A DNA stretch of 64,000 nt. It comes from Halorubrum salsamenti (lineage in GTDB: Archaea > Halobacteriota > Halobacteria > Halobacteriales > Haloferacaceae). A program made the position numbers and the translations under genes. Under the pieces are notes generated by a model that saw only the letters and a program-made list of their open reading frames with translations, made no database searches and was not told where the DNA came from. The stretch is taken from contig NZ_VCNL01000002.1 of NCBI RefSeq assembly GCF_007671685.1, forward strand, positions 1 to 64,000, given 5' to 3'. Positions 44,949 through 52,805 of this stretch are shown piece after piece. Position 1 is the stretch's first letter, and the number at the start of each line of letters is the position of its first letter.

Positions 44949-46127
44949 ATGACCGAACTCACGCGTCGAACGGCGATATACGGCATCGGGACGGGAGGCG
45001 TCGCCGCACTCGCCGGCTGTACCGACGGGGGCGATCCCGGCGCGGGGAGCGGCGGAGACGGGGACGACGGGAGCGACGGCGGAACCGGTGACGGCGAGGA
45101 CGGCGGCGACGGCGCCACCGACACGGCGGTCCAGCAGGCCGGCGGCGCGTTCTCCGGTCCCGCGTGGGACCGCGAGTCGCGCCGCGGCTTCTGTGTGCTG
45201 TTCACCGAAGAGGGCGAGACCCGGTGGCTGTTCGACGACGCCCCCGCGGAGGTGAGGGAGTTCGTCGAGGCGACCGACTTCTCGTCGTCCGTACTCGCGT
45301 ACGTCGAGTCGGTCGGACCGACCACCTGTCACAGCCGGATCGCGTTCGACGACGTCGGCGTCGAGGGCGGTACGCTCGTCGCGAGCGCGACCGTCGAGAA
45401 CACCGCCGCGGACGACGAGGCCTGCGGCGAGGCGATCACCTTTTCCGGCGCGCTGCTCCGGGTCACCGCCGACCCGCTGCCGGACGCGCTCCGGCTGTCG
45501 GTGACGAACGGCTGGGGCGAGACCGCGGAGCTGACCGGTGAAGACGGGCTCCTCGACCTCGACGCGCTGCCCGGCGGCGTCCGCCCCGACGGTGATCCCC
45601 CGAACGTCCCCGCTTCGTTCGACTGCGAGACGGAAGAGTTCGAGCGGCATCCCCAGGTCTACGAGAGCGGGGTCAACTGGGGCGGCGGAGGAGGCGCCGG
45701 CAGCGACGCGGGCGGCGACGGACCGCTCGCGCTCCGAGCCGTGATCCCCGGGGACGACGACGCCGGGTCGGAGGAGCTCGCGATCGCCCGCGGAACCCGC
45801 TTCAGGATCGAGCTGACGAACGTCTCGGGCCGCGAGGTCTACATCGGCAATCAGGGGAAGTACAATCTCGAACTGCGCACGGAGTCGGGGTGGACCGAGA
45901 TCCGCGGGGCCGACGGCGACGCCACGTTCGGATACACCGACGAGGCGCTCGCCGTCCGACCGGGCGAGACGCTCGACTGGGAGTTCGAGATGACCGAGGC
46001 GGGGCTCGTCGAGAACGGCCCGCACGCTGACGCGCTCCGCGTCTGTCCCGACCTCGTACCCGGACGCTACCGGTTCGTCTTCTGGGGCGCCGCCGACCTC
46101 GCGGTGGCGTTCGACTACGTCGGATAG
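44949..46127 (+). CDS. Tat-type lipoprotein with two conserved domains
   Basis: 392 residues. The signal has Arg6-Arg7 and a lipobox with Cys24 (AALAGCTDGG), so it is likely a Tat-exported haloarchaeal lipoprotein. An acidic Gly/Asp linker (25-60) follows. Domain 1 (about 70-220) has a conserved set of four cysteines (FCVLFTEEGE, TTCHSRIAFD, EACGEAITF, FDCETEEFE). Domain 2 (about 240-392) has an Ig-like beta pattern (YIGNQGKYNLELRTESGW, PGRYRFVFWG). A CCTTATG box lies about 28 bases upstream. Function unknown. Confidence 0.8.
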   Translation: MTELTRRTAIYGIGTGGVAALAGCTDGGDPGAGSGGDGDDGSDGGTGDGEDGGDGATDTAVQQAGGAFSGPAWDRESRRGFCVLFTEEGETRWLFDDAPAEVREFVEATDFSSSVLAYVESVGPTTCHSRIAFDDVGVEGGTLVASATVENTAADDEACGEAITFSGALLRVTADPLPDALRLSVTNGWGETAELTGEDGLLDLDALPGGVRPDGDPPNVPASFDCETEEFERHPQVYESGVNWGGGGGAGSDAGGDGPLALRAVIPGDDDAGSEELAIARGTRFRIELTNVSGREVYIGNQGKYNLELRTESGWTEIRGADGDATFGYTDEALAVRPGETLDWEFEMTEAGLVENGPHADALRVCPDLVPGRYRFVFWGAADLAVAFDYVG

Positions 46128-46175
46128 GCGTCGGGCCCGGCGCCGCCGGACGCTCGCGCCAGGCGCCCGACGCGC

Positions 46176-47264
46176 TCACACCCGGATCTCGATCAGCAGG
46201 TCCGACTCGGGCGACTCGCCCATCACCGAGCGGACGCGCTCCCACGACAGCTCCGCGCGGGCGGTCACCGTCTCGGCGGCGATCGCGCCGCAGGCGTTGC
46301 CGACGAGCAGCGGCACCTGGTAGTCGCGCGGGTCGTGCGAGAACCCGCCGCCGGTGATATCGGGATCGCGGAGGGCGGCGCCGAGGAAGCCGGCCGCGAA
46401 CGCGTCGCCGGCGCCGACGGTGTCGACCGCGTCGACGTCGAACCCCGGATGCGACACGTCGCCGTGGGGGGTCCGGACCGTCGCGCCCTCCTCGCCGAGC
46501 TTGATCGCGACGACGCGGTCGTCGGGCTCCCACGGGTCGATGTCGGTCGAGTCGGCGAGCGCGTCGGCCTCCGGAGCGTTGAGGAAGAGCAGGTCCGTGG
46601 CGTGGAGCGCGGCCTCGAACTCGCGGTCGCCGACGCGGCGCCCCGGATCGAAGCTCCGGGTCGTTCCGGCCTCGGCCGCGGCGGTCGCGAGCGCGGCCGC
46701 GGTCCCCGGCTGCTGGCCCGTGAGGTGGAGGTGGTCGGCCGCCGAAAGCGTGTCGCGGTCGAGCTCGGCCGCGGTGAACGACTCGTTGGCGCCGTCGTTG
46801 GCCAGCATGAGGAGCTCTCCGCTCCCATCAACGATCGCGTACTTCACCGAGGTCGGCTCGTCCGCGGCGACGAGCACCTGTCCGGGATCGACGCCGGCGC
46901 TCGCCAGTTCGCGGAGCGCCAGCGCGCCCGACTCGTCGCCGCCGACGCTCCCGTAGACGACCGACTGGCCGCCGAGGCCGACGAGCCCGACCGCGACGTT
47001 CGCGGCGCTGCCGCCGCCGGACTGTTCGAGCAGGTCGATCCGGGTCTCCCCGTCCGGCTCCGGAAGCCGGTCGACGTGGATCGTCACGTCCCAGTTGATG
47101 TGGCCCGCCGAGACCACTTTCGGAACGCGGTCGGCGGCGTCCGGCTCGAGGTCGGGATCGCCGTCTCCCTCGTCGGCCTCCCACTCGGAGACCTCCTCGT
47201 CCCACTCCGCGATCTCCTCCTCCCAGTCGTCGGTCCCGTCGCGTCCCGGGCCGTCCCCGCTCAT
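46176..47264 (-). CDS. PfkB-family carbohydrate kinase, probable ribose-1-phosphate kinase
   Basis: 362 residues. A PfkB core (from GHINWDVTIHVDRLPEP) has the glycine motif EQSGGGSAANVAVGL and signature 2 DTVGAGDAFAAGFLGA with the catalytic Asp. It is preceded by a 47-residue acidic extension with Trp-spaced repeats (DDWEEEI, EWDEEV, EWEADE). The start overlaps the isomerase stop (ATGA). Next to R15P isomerase, the likely reaction is ATP-dependent phosphorylation of ribose-1-phosphate to ribose-1,5-bisphosphate in the haloarchaeal non-carboxylating pentose bisphosphate pathway. Ribokinase is the alternative. Substrate is inferred from context. Confidence 0.85.
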   Translation of the reverse strand: MSGDGPGRDGTDDWEEEIAEWDEEVSEWEADEGDGDPDLEPDAADRVPKVVSAGHINWDVTIHVDRLPEPDGETRIDLLEQSGGGSAANVAVGLVGLGGQSVVYGSVGGDESGALALRELASAGVDPGQVLVAADEPTSVKYAIVDGSGELLMLANDGANESFTAAELDRDTLSAADHLHLTGQQPGTAAALATAAAEAGTTRSFDPGRRVGDREFEAALHATDLLFLNAPEADALADSTDIDPWEPDDRVVAIKLGEEGATVRTPHGDVSHPGFDVDAVDTVGAGDAFAAGFLGAALRDPDITGGGFSHDPRDYQVPLLVGNACGAIAAETVTARAELSWERVRSVMGESPESDLLIEIRV

Positions 47265-48232
47265 GGTTCGGCCCACGGCTCCGCGGCGCCCTCGCCGAAC
47301 AGCTCCCGCATCAGCGTCACGATGCTCTCTGGCGGGAACTGCCCCTGTTCGGTGACGATCGCGTCCATGTACCGCGGCGGCGTCACGTCGAACGCCGGGT
47401 TCCGAACGTCGATCTCGCCGATTTCATCGCGAGTCTCGGGCCCGACCACCTCGTTCTCGTCCCGCATCTCGATCTCGACGGTGTGGCCCGTCAGCGTCTC
47501 CGGGTGGAGCTTGATCGTCTGGGCGGCGGTCATGATCGGGACGCCGCGCTCGCGGGCGTTGACCGCGAGCCCCGACGTACCGATCTTGTTGATGACACCG
47601 CCGTCCGCGGCGATCGAGTCGGCGCCGACGACGACGTGGTCGACCTCGTCGAGGTACCGGCGCGCCGCCGAGTCGACGATCAGGGTGACGGGGACGCCGG
47701 CGTCGCGGAGCTGTTCGGCGGTGATGTGGCCCTGCTGGCGCGGGCGCGTCTCCTTGACGACCGCCGAGATCGACTTCCCCTGCTCGACGGCCGCCTCGAT
47801 GCAGGCGAGCGCGTCGGTGGAGTGGCAGTGGGTCATCACCGTGTCGCCGTCGGCGAGGCGGTTCGCGCCGACCCGCCCGAGGTCCTCCTGCGCGCGGTCG
47901 AGCTGGCGGACGAACGCGTCGCTCGCGTCGACGACGCTGCGGCGCAGGTCGCCGACCGTCTCGCCCTCCATCCGCTGGAGGACGTAGCGGAGGGCGTTCG
48001 GCAGCGACACGGCGGTCGGACGGGTCTCGCGGAGGGTCCGCGCCGCGGCGCGCATCGACGCCCGGAAGGCGGCGGGATCGCTCGCGGTCTCGCCGCCCGC
48101 GGTCGCCGCCTCCGCCTGCTCGGCGAGCGCCTCCGCGGCCGCGGACGCGATGGTCGCCGCGCCTCGGATCTCCATCGTCGCGATCGATTCGGCGGTCTCC
48201 CGGACCGGGGCCGCCGGCTCCGTGTCGGTCAT
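47261..48232 (-). CDS. Ribose-1,5-bisphosphate isomerase (e2b2)
   Basis: 323 residues of the eIF2B/MtnA family. The catalytic pair of archaeal R15P isomerase is intact: Cys136 in MTHCHST and Asp205 in VGADSI, separated by 69 residues as in the Thermococcus enzyme (Cys133, Asp202). Other hallmarks are RGAATIASAAAEAL and ETRPRQQGHI. It makes ribulose-1,5-bisphosphate. There is no RuBisCO in the window, so the product presumably flows into the adjoining phosphatase and aldolase. It has its own TATA box about 28 bases upstream. Confidence 0.93.
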   Translation of the reverse strand: MTDTEPAAPVRETAESIATMEIRGAATIASAAAEALAEQAEAATAGGETASDPAAFRASMRAAARTLRETRPTAVSLPNALRYVLQRMEGETVGDLRRSVVDASDAFVRQLDRAQEDLGRVGANRLADGDTVMTHCHSTDALACIEAAVEQGKSISAVVKETRPRQQGHITAEQLRDAGVPVTLIVDSAARRYLDEVDHVVVGADSIAADGGVINKIGTSGLAVNARERGVPIMTAAQTIKLHPETLTGHTVEIEMRDENEVVGPETRDEIGEIDVRNPAFDVTPPRYMDAIVTEQGQFPPESIVTLMRELFGEGAAEPWAEP

Positions 48233-48254
48233 ACCGATCCAGTAGCCGCCTCGG

Positions 48255-48265
48255 TATTTATAAAA
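48255..48265 (-). promoter_or_regulatory. Internal promoter in front of R15P isomerase
   Basis: Minus-strand TTTTATAAATA centred 28 bases before the isomerase ATG, in the 53-base gap after the aldolase. It would allow isomerase and kinase to be expressed apart from the upstream two genes. Confidence 0.6.
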
Positions 48266-48285
48266 CCGGGCGAGAAGTTATCTGA

Positions 48286-48984
48286 CTACGAGCCGTCGCC
48301 GTCCGGCTGCTGGCCGTAGCTCTCGAACCGCTCCTCGACGGTCGCCATCTGCTCGTCGGAGAGGACGTGCGGCTCGTCGACCGCCGACGCCCGGAGGTAG
48401 AGCCGGCAGAGGTCCTCGACGTGGTGGGTGTTCTCGACCGCCGTCTCGACGTCGGGACCGGTGACGACGAGCCCGTGGTTCGCGAGGATCGCGGCGTCGG
48501 ACTCGGCCTCGGCCATCGCGGCCACCACGTTCGCGGCCAGCTCCTCGGTGCCGTACGGCGCGTAGTCGGCCAGCGGGACCTCCCGCCCCACGGCGGCGAT
48601 CATGTAGTGAACGGGGGGGAGCTTCCGGTGGAGCGTCGCCATCGTCGTCGCCCACGGCGAGTGGGTGTGGACGATCGCGCCCGGCCGGTCGTGCTTATAA
48701 ATGCCCGTGTGCATCGGCACCTCGCTCGACGGTGCCATCCGACCCGCCAGCCGCTCGCCCTCCAGCGAGACCACCGGCACGTCGGCCGCGTCGAAGGAGT
48801 CGTACGGGACGCCGGTGGGCGTCACCGCGACCGCGTCGCCGTCGCGGACGCTCAGGTTCCCGGTCCGGCCGGGCGTCAGGTCCGCGAGCGCCGGCGCGTA
48901 CTCCACGACGGCCTCGCGGGCGTCGCGCAGGAGGTCGGGGTCGGCGTTGTCGTCGGCGCCGGAATCGTCTCTCTCCCGGCTCAT
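48286..48984 (-). CDS. Class II aldolase family protein, probable ribulose-1-phosphate aldolase
   Basis: 232 residues, fuculose-phosphate aldolase/adducin family, zinc-dependent. Metal and catalytic residues line up: Glu88 in SSEVPMH, His106 and His108 in VHTHSPW, and His170 in LANHGLVV, with GRTGNLSVR near the N-terminus for phosphate binding. It would cleave ribulose-1-phosphate to DHAP and glycolaldehyde. The start overlaps the stop of the upstream HAD gene by four bases (ATGA). A fuculose- or methylthioribulose-related substrate is the alternative. Confidence 0.87.
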   Translation of the reverse strand: MSRERDDSGADDNADPDLLRDAREAVVEYAPALADLTPGRTGNLSVRDGDAVAVTPTGVPYDSFDAADVPVVSLEGERLAGRMAPSSEVPMHTGIYKHDRPGAIVHTHSPWATTMATLHRKLPPVHYMIAAVGREVPLADYAPYGTEELAANVVAAMAEAESDAAILANHGLVVTGPDVETAVENTHHVEDLCRLYLRASAVDEPHVLSDEQMATVEERFESYGQQPDGDGS

Positions 48985-49694
48985 GCCGCCACCTCCGTCA
49001 GATCGGCGAACGCGTCGAGCCGGTGGTCCGGGCGCCGGTCGCCGTCGAGCTCGTCGACGGCGGGCGTCTCGCCGTCGGCGACGAACAGCGCCGTGTCCAT
49101 CCCGACCGCGTTCGCGCCGGCCACGTCGGCGCCGACGTTGTCGCCGACCATGAGCGCCTCGCTCGGTCGGCGGTCGAACGCCGCGAGCGCGGTCGTGAAG
49201 GGGATCGCGCTCGGCTTCTCGCGGCCGACCTCCTCGGAGGTGACGAGTCGGTCGATCCGGTCGTCGATCGAGAGCCGCGAGAGCTTCCGCAGCTGAACGC
49301 GGGTAGTGAGGTTGGTCACGACGGCGATCTCCGTCCCCGCCTCGGTGAGGGCGTCGAAGACGCGCTCGACCCCGTCGCAGAGCTCCATCTCGCTCGCGTA
49401 CCCCTCCCAGTACGCGTCGCCGAGCGCCAGCGCGTCGGCGGCGTCGTGCTCGCCGGCGTGGAGTCGCAGCGCGCGCTTGAAGTAGATGTGTCGGTCGTGA
49501 GAGGCGGCGGTCTCGCGGGTCTCGCGTTTCGCCTCCCGCCGCGCGGTCGCGTACAGCTCGTCGAACGTCTCGCGGTGCATCTCGTACCCGCGCTCGCGAA
49601 ACGTCTCGAGGGCGGCCCGCTTGCCCGCCTCGTTGCAGGGGGCGTACGGGTACAGGGTGTTGTCGAGGTCGAAGAACACCGCCTCGTAGCTCAT
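48981..49694 (-). CDS. HAD-family phosphatase, probable ribulose-1,5-bisphosphate phosphatase
   Basis: 237 residues with all four HAD motifs: [10 protein letters not shown] (nucleophile and acid Asp), VVTNLT, the Lys of GREKPSA, and [11 protein letters not shown] helical cap lies at about residues 15-95. As first gene of the operon it would remove the 5-phosphate of ribulose-1,5-bisphosphate and give ribulose-1-phosphate for the aldolase. A CTTAAG box about 27 bases upstream of the ATG is the likely operon promoter. Sequence alone cannot exclude another phosphate-ester substrate. Confidence 0.85.
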   Translation of the reverse strand: MSYEAVFFDLDNTLYPYAPCNEAGKRAALETFRERGYEMHRETFDELYATARREAKRETRETAASHDRHIYFKRALRLHAGEHDAADALALGDAYWEGYASEMELCDGVERVFDALTEAGTEIAVVTNLTTRVQLRKLSRLSIDDRIDRLVTSEEVGREKPSAIPFTTALAAFDRRPSEALMVGDNVGADVAGANAVGMDTALFVADGETPAVDELDGDRRPDHRLDAFADLTEVAA

Positions 49695-49914
49695 GGACTC
49701 CCTCGGTCGGGCTGCGACTTAAGAGTGATTCGACGGCCGCGACGCGGCGTGCCTCTCGACGGTCCCGTCCCTTATCAACGATACCGCGGCCACCGCGCCC
49801 GTGACGTGAGCGACGCCCGCGGCGGCCGAGGCGGGAGCCCGGCGCACCGTCGCGGGGACGCGATCGCGCCGGCTGTTCGCCACCTCACAGCTGCGAATAG
49901 CTGTGACGACGCGC

Positions 49915-50787
49915 TTACTGCTCGTTCATCGCCTCGCTGGCGATGTTGCGGCCGCGGGAGTTCAGCGCCACCTCGCGGCGCACCCGCACCTCCTCGACCA
50001 CTTCGAGGTCGACGAGCCGCTCGAACGTCTCCTCGACCGCGTCGACGTCCATCCCGAGGAACGACGGGATCTCGAACGGCGAGACGCCGGAGTACAGCGC
50101 CATCAACACCTCCCGGTCGCGGCTGGAGAGGTCGACGTTCGTCGACGAGCGCTCCTCGCCCTTCCGGAGCCACGCCTCGACGAACCGCATCCGGCTGGGG
50201 TCGCCGGCGATGTGTGTCTCGATGCTGGTGCCCTCGTCGTCGGTGTGCGACACCTCGATCACGGGCTTCTTCTCGCCGTTGACGGTGCGTTTCGCGGCGT
50301 CGAGACCGCTGATGTCGTCGAGGTCGAACTGTATGAACGCGCCGCTCTCCAGGGCCGCGTTGAGCCCGTTCTCGTCGATCTTCACCCGCGCCTGTTCCCA
50401 CTCGGTCTCCTGAACGACGCCGCCCTCGATCGCGGGGTGTTTCGCGGTCACCGTTCGCTGGTCGAGCAGCGCCCGGTACACGTCGCGCTCGAACGACTCG
50501 TGGTCCGAGGCGGTGACGAGCAACACCCGATCGCCGAGGTCGAAGCTGACGTAGTTGGAGACCCGCGCGACCGACTGGTTTGCGTCGTGGCGCCCGCCGA
50601 GCCCCTCGAGATCCGAGAGCGCGACCGTGCGCTTCCCGTCGTTGCCGGCCAATATCAGCCGGCGGTTCGAGAGGAGCACGCGCCCCGGCGTCCACGAGAC
50701 GTCGCTCACCTTCCGCCCGTCGCGGACGGCGACCGCGAACCGCGCCTGGGTGTCGGCGACCTTGTACTCGCCGCTCCCGCCCGACAT
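49915..50787 (-). CDS. cheF: Archaeal chemotaxis adaptor CheF
   Basis: 290 residues. CheF proteins bridge CheY and the archaellum motor and are unique to archaea. The sequence has the family's N-terminal PH-like part (GRVLLSNRRLILAGNDGKRTVALSDLEG) and a C-terminal winged helix (LSSRDREVLMALYSGVSPFEIP). It is the last gene of the minus-strand che operon, next to the HEAT protein with no spacer beyond the stop. Confidence 0.9.
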   Translation of the reverse strand: MSGGSGEYKVADTQARFAVAVRDGRKVSDVSWTPGRVLLSNRRLILAGNDGKRTVALSDLEGLGGRHDANQSVARVSNYVSFDLGDRVLLVTASDHESFERDVYRALLDQRTVTAKHPAIEGGVVQETEWEQARVKIDENGLNAALESGAFIQFDLDDISGLDAAKRTVNGEKKPVIEVSHTDDEGTSIETHIAGDPSRMRFVEAWLRKGEERSSTNVDLSSRDREVLMALYSGVSPFEIPSFLGMDVDAVEETFERLVDLEVVEEVRVRREVALNSRGRNIASEAMNEQ

Positions 50788-51996
50788 TTACCGACCCCCC
50801 GCCCGGAGCTTCGAGACCGCCGAGAACACCCGCTTCCGGACCGCGGGGCTCTCGTCGTCGGTGAACTCTTCGAGCCGGTTGAGCGTCTCCTGACCGCCGA
50901 CCTGCCCGAGCACGAACACCGCCTTCGCGCGGGCGTCCTCGGGGTGTTCGGTACCGAGCCGGTCGAGGAGCCGATCCTCGACGATCGGCCCGCCGAGGCT
51001 CTTGAGGCTGGTGGCCGCGAACTGCGCGGTCTGCGCGTCCTCGTCGGCGAGCGCCTCGGCGAGCGCCTCGACCGCGACCGCCGACTCCGGCTCCGCGACG
51101 CGGCCGAGGATCCACGCCGCGTTCCGTCGCTGACGGCTCTGCTGGCCGTCGGTGAGGATCTCGACGAGCGGCTCGACGACGGTCGCGTCGTCGGCCTGTT
51201 TCAGCTCGGAGACGACCCGATCGCGGACGGCGTGGCTCTGTTGGGTCGGCACGTTCGAGAGCAGTTCGATGACCGAGTACACCGCGGCGTTGCGCACCAC
51301 CGCGCTCTCGTCGCCGAGCGCGCGCGCCAGCGGCTCGACCGGCTCCGGGTTGTTCGCCTTCCCGAGCGCGCCGGCGGCGATGCGCCGGAGCGACTCGTCG
51401 GAGTCGTCGAGCAGGTCGAGCAGCGGCGCGAGCGCCCGATCGGTGCCGATGTTGCCGAGCGCGTTCGCGGCGGCCCGTCGGACCCGCGGCTCGTCGTCGA
51501 GCCGCTCCGTCAGCCCGGGGACCGCACGCGGGTCGGCGAAGGTCCCGCAGGCCTGACACGCCCGGAGCCTGACGCGGGGGTCCTCGTCGTCGAGCGCCTC
51601 GACGAGGTGTTGGAGGCCGCTGCCGTCGTCGAGCCGACCGAGCGCGTTGGCGGCGGCCATCCGAAGCTCGGGCCGATCGGCCTGCAGCGCGCGGGCGAAC
51701 TTCCGGGCGGTGACCCACTCCGCCTCGGAGCCCTTGGTGCCGGTGAGCTCCGAGAGGAGCTGTTCGAGCGCTGCCTCGCCGATCTCGTCGAGCGCGTCGA
51801 CCGCGGCCCCGCGGACCTGCGCGTCCCCGTCGCCCGTCGCGGCGCGCAGGAGCACGTCGATGGACGGCTGGTCGTCGCGATCTGCGACCTCGCCGAGGAA
51901 CTCGGACGCCCGCTTCCGGACCGCGGCGCTGTCGCTGCCCATGGCGTCTCTGAGCCGCTCGGCGTTTCCGTCTCGTGCGTGCTGGTACAGCGACAT
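50788..51996 (-). CDS. HEAT-repeat protein of the chemotaxis operon
   Basis: 402 residues made of about twelve PBS-lyase-type HEAT repeats (pattern DxxVRxxAAxALGxxxD, for example RRAAANALGNIGTDRAL). A similar HEAT_PBS protein accompanies CheF in Halobacterium and was found to interact with Che and archaellum proteins, so this is probably a scaffold between Che and motor. The ATG overlaps the cheR stop (TGATG). No catalytic residues. Confidence 0.9.
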   Translation of the reverse strand: MSLYQHARDGNAERLRDAMGSDSAAVRKRASEFLGEVADRDDQPSIDVLLRAATGDGDAQVRGAAVDALDEIGEAALEQLLSELTGTKGSEAEWVTARKFARALQADRPELRMAAANALGRLDDGSGLQHLVEALDDEDPRVRLRACQACGTFADPRAVPGLTERLDDEPRVRRAAANALGNIGTDRALAPLLDLLDDSDESLRRIAAGALGKANNPEPVEPLARALGDESAVVRNAAVYSVIELLSNVPTQQSHAVRDRVVSELKQADDATVVEPLVEILTDGQQSRQRRNAAWILGRVAEPESAVAVEALAEALADEDAQTAQFAATSLKSLGGPIVEDRLLDRLGTEHPEDARAKAVFVLGQVGGQETLNRLEEFTDDESPAVRKRVFSAVSKLRAGGR

Positions 51997-52805
51997 CAGT
52001 CCCTCCGGAACACCCGTCGGCGCTTGTCGATCGATTCGTACCTGTCCGAGCGGTCCGGGGGGACGCTCTCGGTCATCCCGAGCACGAGCACGCCGTCGTC
52101 CGCGAGCGACGCCTCCAGCGTGTCGAACAGCGCCCCCTTGTGGTCCACGTCGATGTAGATCAGCAGGTTGCGGCACAACACCACGTCGAAGGGGTCGCGC
52201 GCGCCGTCGCGGATCAGGTCGTGCGTCTCGAAGTCGACGAGCCGCTTTACCGCCGAGCGCACCCGGAATGCGTCTTCGTCGCGCTCGACGTAGCGGTCGG
52301 GATCCGAGAGCGGTTCGAGCTCCGCCGCGATGTCGGTCGTGCGGGTGGTGTGGTAGACGCCCTCTCGGGCGTTGTCGAGCGCCTCCTCGCTGATGTCCGA
52401 GCCGAGCACCTCGACGCGCGACTCGTCGATCTCGGGGTCGTCGCAGGCCAACATCGCGACCGAGTACGGTTCCCGGCCGTCGGCGGAGGGAGCCGACCAG
52501 ACGCGGACCCGGCGCTGCTCGCTCGTCCGCTCGCGGAGCACGCCGCGGAGCACGTCCCACATCTCCGGGTTGCGGAAGAACTCCGTCACGTTGATCGTGA
52601 GCGCGTCCATCAGCGCCTCGCGCTCGCCGTCGTCCTCCCGGAGCAGCCGCTCGTACTCGGCGTGCGACTCGGTGTCGCGCCGGCGCATCCGGGCGGTGAT
52701 CCGGCGGTCGAGGTACGACTCGTTGTAGTAGCCGGGCTCGAACGGCACCGTGTCGTTGATCTGTCGGAGCACGCCCTCGAACTCCGTCTCGCTCTCGCCG
52801 CTCAT
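51996..52805 (-). CDS. cheR: Chemotaxis protein methyltransferase CheR
   Basis: 269 residues; methylates glutamates of transducers using SAM. It has the N-terminal helical domain (TESHAEYERLLREDDGE) and the methyltransferase part with ALTINVTEFFRNPEMWDVL, VWSAPSADGREPYSVAM as the SAM motif (haloarchaeal variant of the bacterial STGEEPYS motif), and FDVVLCRNLLIYID. The start overlaps the cheA stop by four bases (ATGA). Confidence 0.93.
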   Translation of the reverse strand: MSGESETEFEGVLRQINDTVPFEPGYYNESYLDRRITARMRRRDTESHAEYERLLREDDGEREALMDALTINVTEFFRNPEMWDVLRGVLRERTSEQRRVRVWSAPSADGREPYSVAMLACDDPEIDESRVEVLGSDISEEALDNAREGVYHTTRTTDIAAELEPLSDPDRYVERDEDAFRVRSAVKRLVDFETHDLIRDGARDPFDVVLCRNLLIYIDVDHKGALFDTLEASLADDGVLVLGMTESVPPDRSDRYESIDKRRRVFRRD

